Shown here: piece after piece, positions 40,295 through 49,935 of the stretch | Position numbering within the stretch: the first letter of the stretch is position 1 | Layout of the letters: each line of letters starts with the position of its first letter | Assembly (NCBI GenBank): GCA_964007475.1 | Contig: OZ023274.1 | Span: 98,279,322 to 98,343,321, forward strand | Direction of reading: 5' to 3' | Origin: Hybos culiciformis | Taxonomy: Eukaryota > Arthropoda > Insecta > Diptera > Hybotidae | Length of the DNA: 64,000 bases | Made by a program: the position numbers and the translations under genes | The notes under the pieces: generated by a model | Told to the model about the DNA's origin: nothing | The model's input: only the letters and a program-made list of their open reading frames with translations | Database searches by the model: none

Positions 40295-41890
40295 AAAAAT
40301 TATCTGTTGGGCATGTACTTTTGAATAATTAAAAAAAGAAAAAACAAAATGGCTAAAAAAAAGCATTTTTTTTGTAATTTTTATTTTTTGAATTTTAATA
40401 TTAAATTAATTAATTAACTTATAGAATTTTTTTATATAATTTTTAAATTATTTTTGATTAAATTTTATTCACTAATTTTTATTTAGAAATTTAACAAAAA
40501 AAAATAAAATAAAAAAACCAACAAAATTAACCCAGGTTAAAAAAAATCATGAGGGATAACCTGATTTAATTTAAGAATAAAATTCCGAGTTTGGAAAGCC
40601 TATTAGAATTATAATACAATAATTAAATCAAAATGAAATCATTGGTTTTTCTATAATATAGGTCTTAATTTTTTTTTTACAAATTCCAGCATTTATAATA
40701 CGTTTTTTTTTTCCTACATTTCATTTTCAACAACCTAATAATTTTTGGGGTGAAAAATTAAATTTACCAGATTTAATTTTTATTTGCTCCCCCGTACATA
40801 TTATACCTTATACATAATACATAGTGGCAACATAACATTATCATTTTTATATCTCTTCCAAATTATATTAAATCATTTTTATTTTTTATTTATTTTTTTC
40901 ATCGAAATCATATTAACTGGCAGTTTATTGTGTTTGATAATGATAACATTTTCGTTCTTAATAATATGGTCTTAATATGATAAAAAATGTATATGTATGT
41001 ACAACAGAACGCACATAATGTAAACTTTCAAAGAAAATTTATTATTGAAATATGTACATAGATATCTTGAAATTGAATTAATCTTTATGACGGTATTGTG
41101 ATCGACATGTTTTTCTGTCTCCCAATGATACTTAAAAGTTCAATAAATTATTAATTTTTTATTTTTTCCAAGTTTCAAGACTTTATAATAGCTGTTGCTC
41201 TTGTTGAAGTTAAAAAGAAAAATTTAAGATAATATTCAAAGGGCTGAAAAAAACAATTTTTTTCTTAATATATGTATAGAAAAAGTTTAAAAATATTTCA
41301 TTGAACATTATGTATATACATATCTGTAGATTGATTTTGATTTCATAGACATGTCGGCGAAAATAATATAAAATTCAATAAGTAATTTGATTAAATCAAG
41401 TAAGAAAATAAATATGGTAGAAATATTATTTAATATTCAACGAAAATGATATTTGCATAATTTGTCGTTTGTTAGCAATCTTAAATTGTCAGTTTTTATG
41501 TTCAATATTTATTCAAACGTGAGGTTAACCATTCATTTTTAATTTTTAATGAACATTTAATTAGGTATTTTAAGATTTGGTGTAGTGAATTATATGTACA
41601 TATTGATACTTAATTTTACTAAATTTTATAGTTTTTTTAATAAATTTAATATTATAGGCTTAAGAATTGTAAAAGGCCTACATTTAAATAAAACTTTTAT
41701 TCAAATAAATTTTATTTTTGTAAGACCACAAGAAAATTTCTTATGAAAAAAAAAAAATCTTGTTATTTTATTTATATTTAAAAAAAATATTTTTTAAGAT
41801 TTAAAGTATATACCTTTTATATGACACTTATTTAAAAAATTAAACGATTTATTTTTAATGTATAAATTAAAATTTGCATATTTTTAACCC
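40295..41890. other. A/T-rich putative intron, nothing recognised
   Basis: The open frame 40784-40975 is hydrophobic, low complexity and has no homology I can recognise. Confidence 0.5.
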
Positions 41891-42607
41891 TTAAGGGGGG
41901 GTAAGGTCAAATCATACGAAAAAAGCCATGTTTTCGTGATTTTTTTTCTGACGACGCAGTTAAAATTTCTTTACTCAACCAATGGTACATTGAAGTATGA
42001 CATTCGAAGAATGTTTCATCAAATTTGTACAAAGAAATATTAAAAAATACGGCAATGGCAGCAATTGTTCGGACTGTCTCGAAAAAAAGTTGAATTGCGG
42101 TGCCCCTGATAACTTCAAAACTACTGCACCGATCCTTTTGAAATTTTAAACACTATTTCTGTATATCATTTACGAGATAACGCTGTCGAGTTTTTTTTTT
42201 TCAATTTTTTTCATTTTTTCGAACACTTTGAAGCGAAAAACACAATTTTTTTTGGGAAAAAATCGGCTAATTTGTTATTGCGAAATCAAAATTATGAACA
42301 AAAAAAAAAAAACTCGACAGCGTTACCTCGTAAATGATGTACAGAAATAGTGTTTAAAATTTCAAAAGGATCGGTGCAGTAGTTTTGAAGTTATCAGGGG
42401 CACCGACTTTAAAAACGTGAGTTGTGGGAAAAACGCTTTAAAGTTTTAAACACACAAAAATCCAGTATAAAAATACTCATAACTTCGTCAATTTTGCTCC
42501 AATTGACTTGAAATTTTGACACAATATTCTTCAGATATTACGGATTCAATTTCAAAAATAAAAAAAAACGCAAAAAAAAAAAATTAAATACCTTACCCCC
42601 CCCTTAA
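41891..42607. mobile_element. TTAA-bounded element with internal 104-bp inverted repeat
   Basis: The element is 717 bp including TTAA at both ends (41891-41894, 42604-42607). Termini are TTAAGGGGGGGTAAGG and its complement with one extra C. Inside, 42098-42201 and 42301-42405 form an inverted repeat that differs at only two transitions outside the T/A run, separated by about 100 bp. TTAA ends are typical of piggyBac-type insertion, so a non-autonomous piggyBac-like or related family is the best guess. The termini are G-run rather than canonical CCC. There is no transposase coding. Confidence 0.75.
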
Positions 42608-44048
42608 GCTTGCTATAAAATAACAATATTGCGAAGCTTTTTCAAATAATTTAACATGAATATTTAAAATTGTCATCATAATTTTGAAATTTTTGTTATA
42701 CAAATATTGAATTTTTTTAATTGAATTTATTATTTCAACGTATTTATATAAATTGCTCAAAATAGAAATTAATAAAAAGTTCTATAGAAAAGATTTAATT
42801 TTTTGCAAATCTGTGTACTGTGTCTGAAAAGAAAAATCCTGGGAAAATCAGTTTCGAGGGTATACAAACCTTATATGTACTATTCTTCGCAACAACTCTA
42901 AATCAAAATTTTTATGTGTCATGATATCAAGAATTTTAACAGTGAATCATAAATATTATGAAATATCTGGTGTATTGTTAAATTCATAAATATTATGGAC
43001 AAAAGAAAGATGTTTTAACCAGAAAAAAGAAGAAGAACGTAAATTGACTCAAAATTATTTATTTCATATTTTATGTTAATTTTAATATTTAAATTCTTTA
43101 TATAAGAAATGAAAATAAAAATTTATTTATGGATTTTCAAAAGCCAAAAAAGAAAATTTATTTTATTTTATTTATTTTTTTTTTTTATATTATTTCAGTA
43201 TTTTAAATTCAATTTTATAACATAAAGTTGTTGTTGGGTTGATTTTTAATTTTAGGGATTGAAATTTTCTCAAAAATATATAATAATGTAAGAAAACAAA
43301 AAAAAAAAAACCAACAATAAAAAGTGTGCGAAGAAAAGCGAAGAAAATTATATCATTATTATTATTATTTTTATTTTATTTTTTCAAGGATTCTGCAAAT
43401 ATTAAAAAAAAAGAACAATTTAATAAGAAAAAAGCTTATTTCTTTCAATAAGTTTAGCCAATAAGAAGTACTTTTTTATTGCTAATTTGCAAGTTCAAGA
43501 ATGTTTAAGACAAAAAAAAAACTACTTGAAATATGCTTTGCTTAGAAAATGAAAATAATAAAAAATATATATTTTTAGAAATTTAATAAAAATATTATAT
43601 TGGTTACATCTGTTTTGTACTTATTTTCAAGGTACAAGTAACAAATGCTGGTTACCAACCTAGCATGAAATGACCATTAGCTTTTTTATGGGTTTAGTGC
43701 ATTAAACAGTTTATTTTTTCTTAGGAAAAAATATTATCACATTTATTTACTTCAGTCGACCAGAACGAAAAATTAATCTTTTAAGGTAGAAATCGAACAG
43801 GTGTTCTTAACAACTGCAGCACATAATTCTGATATTTTTTTTAAATATTACCTCAATTTATATGATAACTTCGAACAAGAAGGTTAATATTTTTAAAGTT
43901 CCTTTGTGTATATTATTAAAATCTTATTACGATATGCAAATAATTATTTGCAAATTTACTGAATTATAATGAATATTCAAAAAATAAAAAATTAAAACCA
44001 TAATTCCAATGATATGTGTTAATAAAATTACTGAAAACTGCAATTACG
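42608..44048. other. A/T-rich putative intron, nothing firmly recognised
   Basis: A small hairpin lies at 43645-43666 (ATGCTGGTT paired with AACC-T-AGCAT). An ATT microsatellite is near 43355-43375. No gene or transposon boundary was identified. Confidence 0.45.
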
Positions 44049-44670
44049 TTACACGGAAAAAAAACGTTTATCGCCCGTTTGCAGCAAAACAAATGCGTTT
44101 ACTCTAAAAAAAAAACAGTCGTTGCAAAAATTTGAGTTTTTAAAACAAAAAAATTATATTTGCACGAAACAAGTCGAACTTGACATCAAACACTTTTTAT
44201 TTAGACCAAATCCGTTTTCAAATATGTTTAACGCAAACGTTTGGAAAGTTTAGAGTAAATTTTAAAAAACTCATTGAAAACAACATTTGTTTTAATTACA
44301 ACTTAAGTTAATTGGACCCAAAAGAAATATGTATATATGTTATTTTAAAGTTTTTAAAGCAAATAAAACTATTTTGAATTCAAATTGACAGAAATTTAAA
44401 CGTTTATCTTAAACAAAAAGCGTTTAGAGCTATGTAAAATTGAAATGCTTCCTTTTGGAACAAACAATACAATTTTGGGACTAATAAAAGATGGTGTACT
44501 GCATTTGCCACAAGTTAAAAACTTTTATTGTAATTTATTTATTTTTACTTTATCAAAAGTTTTCTTTTACAGTAAAATAAATAATTTTTGGAGTGAAATT
44601 CAATAAAATTAAAATGTTTATTTCAAAAACAAAACGTTCGGAAAAAACAAAAACCAAAATTTTTTTGCTG

Positions 44671-44713
44671 TGTACAGGATTTGAACCTGCGTCCTTAGCA
44701 TTACAAATCGACA
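44671..44713 (-). other. tRNA-like 3' half (B box and T arm), inverted copy
   Basis: On the minus strand this reads GCTAAGGACGCAGG-TTCAAAT-CCTGTACA. It contains a B box GGTTCAAATCC and a five-pair T stem, GCAGG with CCTGT including one G-T pair. The 5' half with an A box is missing. It is the mirror partner of the plus-strand tRNA-like sequence at 44750-44815, with about 34 bp of near-identical arm. It is a tRNA-derived relic, not a gene. Confidence 0.6.
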
Positions 44714-44749
44714 ATTTATATTTTCTATTTTATATACTTTTTAAATTTG

Positions 44750-44815
44750 AATACCGTAGCTGAGTGGTAGTATTGGCGAATTGCAATGCTAAGGACGCAG
44801 GTTCGAATCCCAAAT
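44750..44815 (+). other. tRNA-like sequence with A and B boxes (tRNA-derived, not functional)
   Basis: The A box TAGCTGAGTGG (44757-44767) and a perfect B box GGTTCGAATCC (44800-44810) are spaced as in a tRNA gene. TTGGC...GCTAA between them could form an anticodon stem with an oversized loop. The acceptor stem does not pair and the T stem is poor (two good pairs), so it is not a working tRNA. It may retain an internal RNA polymerase III promoter, as in SINE heads. Confidence 0.6.
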
Positions 44816-45699
44816 AAGGGGGCAAGCATAAGAATATAATTTAATAAAAAAATTTTAATAAATAAAAAAAATTAAAAAAAAAATAATAATAAAAAAAAAA
44901 TTAAATACAAAAAAATTAAATAAAAAAAAAATTTCTTTTGCAGCAAAAGTTCAGGAAAAATAAAGTATTGGCTTTAAAAGTAATCCACTTTTAATGCAAT
45001 CTTATTTATTTGTTTGCCTTAAACAAATTTCTTTTGAAGGAAACTGCACAATTGGTTTGCTTTTGCTGCAAAAGTACTAGGTATTGGCTTTAAAAGGAAG
45101 CTACTTTTAATGCAATGGAGACCTTTGTTTGTCATAAAAGAAAACCACAAACAAACTTTGTTTGCTTAATTTTTCGTTCAGGAACAACGTTTTTTTTCTT
45201 TCCGTGTAATAATTAATTCATATATATAGGAACTTATTTAAAAATTTTATCGTAAAATTCATTATTGAATTTTACATAATGTTCGAATAAGTTTTTTCAT
45301 TTCATAAATATTTTTTTTTTATTTTAATAATAAAATTATTGAATATATTCAAATTATATTTCCATTGATTCCCCTAGGTTCTTTTGAAATTAAATGTTTT
45401 ACAACATCGATTAAAATTTTTTTTTGTTTTTTTCATTTTAATTTATTGAACTTATAAGCAAAGGATAAGGTTTGAAAAAATAAAAAAATAAATATTAAAA
45501 ATGAATTGTAGAAACAATTAAATAAAATTGCTGCAATTTGTCGATAATTATTTAAAAAGTTAATTTAAAATTATTTTCTAGCCAATAATGTTCTTTTCTA
45601 ATTGAATTTTTGTAGATTTTTAAAGGACAAAAATTCAATAGTATTGCGGGTGGCGATTATTTCGAGTCGACCTTTAACATTAGCGCAGTTATAATAAAC

Positions 45700-45975
45700 A
45701 AGTTCATAACGCCTGCTCAGAAATGAAACAACGTATAATGAAAAGTATAGTTTCGAGTAATTTGAATTTAAAGATTTGAAAATTAAAAAAAACGTATGAA
45801 AAAATATCAAGTAGCGTACAATTTTCATCTAAAAAACACATTTTAATCAACATTAAGAATATTGGAAAGTAGTTGTACTTATAAAATCGAGTACGAGGAA
45901 TCGAATGGTGCTATTGTCAAATAATGACGTATAAATGTCATACGTTGTTTCATTTCTCAGCAGACGATAATGACT
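45700..45975. repeat. Inverted repeat pair, 36-bp arms, about 200 bp apart
   Basis: The arm 45700-45736 contains CTGCTCAGAAATGAAACAAC. It is complementary to 45939-45975 with one mismatch in the 24-bp core, plus a weaker extension (GTTCATAACG against GTCATTATCG). The block is richer in G+C than its surroundings and lies 29 bp from the TTAA element at 46004. It may be a separate MITE. Ends and duplications are unclear. Confidence 0.6.
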
Positions 45976-46003
45976 CCTATCATCATTTAGTTCTAATCTA
46001 ACA

Positions 46004-46745
46004 TTAAGGGGGTAGATGCACTCAGAAGCGTAAAAAAATTCATATTTTAAAAAATTTATTTTTTACAGTAATTAAGTTTATTTTACAAAATAAATTATAC
46101 AGAGTTTTTATACAATGCTTTAACTTAACATTTATGAAAAAAAAAAAAAAAAATACATATTATTTATTAAAATATCGCCATATCGGTTGGATCCTCTCCC
46201 GCGAGTAGTACTTCGCGGTGACCATCACAACAGCCTTTTGGATCATCTGAATTCGAAAAACCAAGGTGAAACCTCTAGTTTAATAATAAATCCAGTCTTT
46301 AATCGAAGCTTTTTTTTTTTTTTTGAAAATTTACAAAATGGTGGCATTCGAAACTTTGGACTCTGATTTTCGATAAAATGTTAAAAGTTAATTGTTTAAA
46401 AAATATAGTAATTGTTAACAAAAATCAATATCCTTCGATTAAAGACTAGTTCTTAATGCCAAAAAGATAATATTAAAATTTCATCAATATCCACTCAATG
46501 GTTTTCGAGTTATATTGGTCACCGAATGGAAAAACACAGTTTTGATAAAAACGCGTTTAAAGTTTTTTAAAAGTAGATCTTGTTTAATTTTGGTGTTAAG
46601 TATCTAATTGAATTACTAAATATCTTGAAAACTATTCATCGGATTGACTTGAAATTTTCAGAGAATATTCTTGAAACATCATACTTTAAGAAAATGAAAA
46701 AAAAAATCGATTTTTCTAAAATTCTAAGTGCATCTACCCCCTTAA
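46004..46745. mobile_element. TTAA-bounded element, second family member
   Basis: The element is 742 bp from TTAA to TTAA, with perfect 19-bp terminal inverted repeats TTAAGGGGGTAGATGCACT. Allowing one mismatch they extend to 24 bp. The right interior resembles 41891-42607 in layout and wording: TTGACTTGAAATTTT followed by AATATTCTT close to the right end, and a GTTAT...CACCGA block before a run with AAAACGC.TT.AAAGTTTT. The two are probably distant relatives. 46199-46218 is a G+C-rich hairpin, CCGCGAGTA against TACTTCGCGG. There is no transposase coding. Confidence 0.8.
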
Positions 46746-47984
46746 GTTTCTAATAATTAGTTTTGAGAATCTCTAGCTTTAATATTTATTAGATGTTTTA
46801 TTTTTAATTATTGTTCGGACTAAAATGGGAGGTTTTAATATGAATTTTATTTTTCTTAATATATTTCTACATTACTATCATGATTTTGAATTTATAATAT
46901 TAAATTTAAATTTAAATTTTTGTCTTATAAATGACTTCAATTTGTACCAAAACACCCCAACATAAATAATTTATCTTGGATAATTTTTGCCATCCCATAT
47001 TCTTAATAGACAGTATTATAAAAATTCATGAAAAAAAAAAATTTATTTGAATGAAAAAATAATAGAAAATTAACATAATATTTTCAAGTATTAATTTCCG
47101 AAAAAAATTTCTTATGATAGAAAAAGCAATTAGTAAGGTTGAAATTATTTTCATCAAAATATATATACAAATACCGCATTGTGCATATCTATGTAGTAAT
47201 TGACAGAATATAGAAGGAAAATGGAAAAAAAATTAAATTGTTTAATTTTTATATAATTATCTTGAGCTAACAAACGAATAGTCAAAAAGAGGGAAGAAAC
47301 TAGTATGTTCAATTATACATACTGTCATTCTTTATTCATTATAATCAAACATTATTTTAATATTACAGGATGACATTTTAACATTACCAAAATAAAATAA
47401 AATTTTTATGATTCAAAAAGTTTATTAAATTAAGTATTTTGAATCAGTGCAGGAAAGTTTTGAATATTCTTTAAAATGCTAAAAATGCTGCCGTGATTTC
47501 TTTACCACAATTCATATAAGGGCTAACTTCTTCTTCAAATTTGCAATTAATTTAAACATATTTCTGTATTGAATTTGAATCTAAACATGGATAAAAAATA
47601 TATTTTGTCTAGAAAATTACTGGAATAATTTCTTTATATCTTGTTTAAAATATTCACGAAACAAAAGTGAGACATCATTATTATTGCTTAGAAAAAAAAG
47701 GATAAGCTTAACATTTTAGATTAACTTAAAGAAATAGTACCAGTAGTTGACTGCAATGCTTTCTTTTAATTTTTTACTTTTAATTTTTTCTGAAAAGTAC
47801 GATGACCAGGCGTCCTTTATTTCCAAGGACATTTTTTGCTTATGAAGATACATAAAGATACTTTGTGTTTAGTTTTTTTTTTTTTATTTTATATAATTGT
47901 ATATATTGTATATAAAATATATATATGATAAAAATAAAATTTTGTCTTAGAATTATTTAATTTAATTACCATTATTATTCAAAA
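46746..47984. other. A/T-rich putative intron, nothing recognised
   Basis: A small GTCCTT/AAGGAC hairpin at 47812-47830 is the only visible structure. Confidence 0.5.
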
Positions 47985-48060
47985 TAATTTGCCGCTCTAG
48001 GCTAGAGTTTAATGTGCCTACTTTGTAAGTACATCGCTAAATTATGCTATTCGTTATTAT
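47985..48060. repeat. Possible hAT end fragment
   Basis: AATTTGCCGCTCTAGGCTAGAG followed by TTTAATGTGCC resembles, in reverse complement, the GGGGCGGCAAATT subterminal sequence of the hAT element at 11097-11475 and similar animal hATs. Only one end is present and no duplication can be defined. Confidence 0.25.
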
Positions 48061-48641
48061 CATTTGATATATAACTCTGGATATTCAGTTCGTTTGATTT
48101 TAAATGTATTTTGTTGTAGCAGATAGAATCCGAAAAAAAGATGTACGTCAGAATTTTTATTGAAAAAAGAATTTGCAAGCAATAGATTTTACATTTTTTA
48201 CCTTTCTCAATCTTTTTTTTCTTATGGTTTCTAGTTACTGATTATTCTATGTTCAATGATTATTATGCTAAAAAGTATGAGGTCAACTACTGACTTCATA
48301 TATTTTACAAATAATTTTAAAAAAAATTAATTTTTGATATTTTATTTGTATGAAATTTATAGAAAATAAAAAAATACATGTTTTTAAAGTTAAATTTTGT
48401 AAAAAAAAATTTATGAAGCAATTTTTCATGTCGTCGTCCCTCTTGTTAGTAATAATATAAAATAAATTATTTTAACAATTTATTATTACGGTATATTTTT
48501 ATCCTTAAGTATTATTTCACATAATAAATCATTTTTTTATATTTATATTTAAGAAAAAAAACAAAATATAAAATAAAATAAAAAACCTTTATTTTTTTTT
48601 TAAAAACTTGTTATTGTTTTCAGTTTTCAGTTTTTGATTAC
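48061..48641. other. Start of the putative 35-kb first intron (minus strand)
   Basis: Read on the minus strand, this follows the candidate donor at 48641-48640 (CAG|GTAATC). A/T-rich, without other features. Confidence 0.35.
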
Positions 48642-48668
48642 CTGTCTTCCATATGTTACAGCCGCCAT
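48642..48668 (-). CDS. Candidate first coding exon of the catulin transcript (nine codons)
   Basis: On the minus strand an ATG at 48668-48666 opens MAAVTYGRQ and runs directly into a good donor, CAG|GTAATC, ending in phase 0. An in-frame TAG lies 30 nt upstream, so this ATG is the first in its frame. The leader ahead of it holds GTGTGTGAGTGTGCGTG, and about 100 nt further a CAACAACAACAAC run (48772-48790) of the sort common in insect 5' UTRs. Phase 0 matches the start of the catulin exon at 13821-14019, on the same strand and downstream. Human catulin also starts MAA, though that is weak evidence. Joined directly, the protein would lack the usual SVEQTLLPLV region, so either an exon is undetected or this is an alternative start. 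It may also belong to no gene. Confidence 0.38.
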
Positions 48669-49861
48669 AATGTTACATACACGCACACTCACACACTATA
48701 TTTTGTTTTTATAGAAATCACAATCTATAACTTGTGATAAATTTTCTTCTTAAATTATCCCTGTGTTAAGTTGTTGTTGTTGTTGTTATTTTTTATTTAA
48801 TTTATTTTTATAGCATTTAAAAAATATAAATTTAATACGTATTTTTTGATAAACAATATTATTTTTATATTTTTAACACAAAATCTCAAGATGTTCTTTT
48901 GTATAAAAGAAAAAGATACATTTTCTTTTTTTTTATTTCTTTTAAAAAAAGAAATCATATTTTTAACATTTTTCACACTCCCACATATTTTTTTTTGTTT
49001 TTTTTTACTTATTATTTTATGTTTATAATTTTATTTATTTTTTTTTTTTTTTACATTATGTGGGTATGTATGTTTAATGTGAATTTTTTTTTATTTTATT
49101 TGTATCGTTTAATGTTGAGAAAATTTTTTTTTTTTTTTTAAAGAAAATTATCATTTCATTTTCAAAGTTAATGACCATGAATTTTGATAAAAAAAAAATG
49201 AAATATTTTTTTTTCTTCTTAAAACAAGAAAAAAAATTTTACTTTTTATCATAATAATAAATGAAAATTAGCACTTGCTTATTTTTCTTATCGAGAAAAT
49301 TTTTCTATCCCCCTATTTTATTTATATGTATATGAAAAAGGACATTTTTTATGGTTGATTTGTCATTTTGTGGTTCAATGGAATAATATATTTCTTTTAT
49401 ATATAAAAAAAATAAATAATAGTAATAATAATTTTAACATTATTATGTGTTTGACATTTTATTAAGTCAAGGTTATAATTAAAAAAAAAATTATTGGAAC
49501 CATTTTTTTTATTTTAAATAAGAATATCGCGAATTTTTGACAATTTAATAATTTGGTGAGAGTTTTTCATTAAATGTGGCCTTCTTTTTAATTTATTATA
49601 TAATTAATTTCTATATTTTCGTCAAGATTCAATGGAAAATTGGAATAATTTCGATATTTTGAATTTAATTTATTTTTTAGGTTATTTTATTGCTAAAGTA
49701 AAATATATTTATTTTTCTATTTAATTTTAACTTTTTTATTTGTTTTTTTTTTTTTTTTTTTTGTAAAATATGTATTGTCGTAATTTATTTATTTTTTTTT
49801 GTAATTTTTATTATTTAATTTTATTTATTTTATTATTTATGTTTTATATTTTATTTTCTCA
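48669..49861 (-). other. Strand-asymmetric block (A-rich on the minus strand), possible leader or promoter-proximal DNA
   Basis: T greatly exceeds A on the plus strand over more than 1 kb, so the minus (putative sense) strand is A-rich with few G. A CAA repeat lies at 48772-48790. Open plus-strand frames at 48846-49141 are poly-phenylalanine artefacts of the T runs. The block could be an A-rich 5' UTR or simply mutationally skewed sequence. Confidence 0.3.
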
Positions 49862-49935
49862 CTCCAAGTTTTCCAACAACAACAATACTAGTGAATAACG
49901 AAATTGAAGTTCAAGCGCGAAATTTTTGGCGCAAA
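49862..49935. promoter_or_regulatory. Opposed E2F-like sites in a G+C patch
   Basis: GCGCGAAA (49915-49922; TTTCGCGC on the other strand) and TTTGGCGC (49925-49932) both fit the E2F/DP consensus TTTSSCGC. They face each other two bases apart. They sit in a G+C-richer island in otherwise extreme A/T DNA, about 1.25 kb upstream of the candidate first exon on the minus strand. A CAACAACAAC run and TTCACTAG (minus) are nearby. This fits a promoter but is not proof. Confidence 0.35.

Larger units (their letters stand above)
44049..45209. mobile_element. 1.16-kb inverted-repeat element with internal tRNA-like pair
   Basis: The left end TTACACGGAAAAAAAACGTT (44049-44068) is matched by the complement of 45190-45209, apart from one extra G and length differences in the A run. 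Inside, 44671-44815 carries two tRNA-like sequences in opposite orientation. 44941-45065 and 45066-45175 form a diverged direct repeat with an offset of about 126 bp, sharing TATTGGCTTTAAAAG and CACTTTTAATGCAAT. Related TTTGCAGCAAAA motifs recur near the left end. No transposase is present. A clear target duplication is not visible (flanks share only AATTA), so the superfamily is open. Confidence 0.65.

Noticed and set aside
47806..47832. CAGGCGTCC with GTCCTT/AAGGAC hairpin, resembling a transposon end
   Set aside because: Only one end, with no duplication. Treated as chance.
48846..49141. Overlapping phenylalanine-rich plus-strand open frames
   Set aside because: Direct products of long T runs; not coding.
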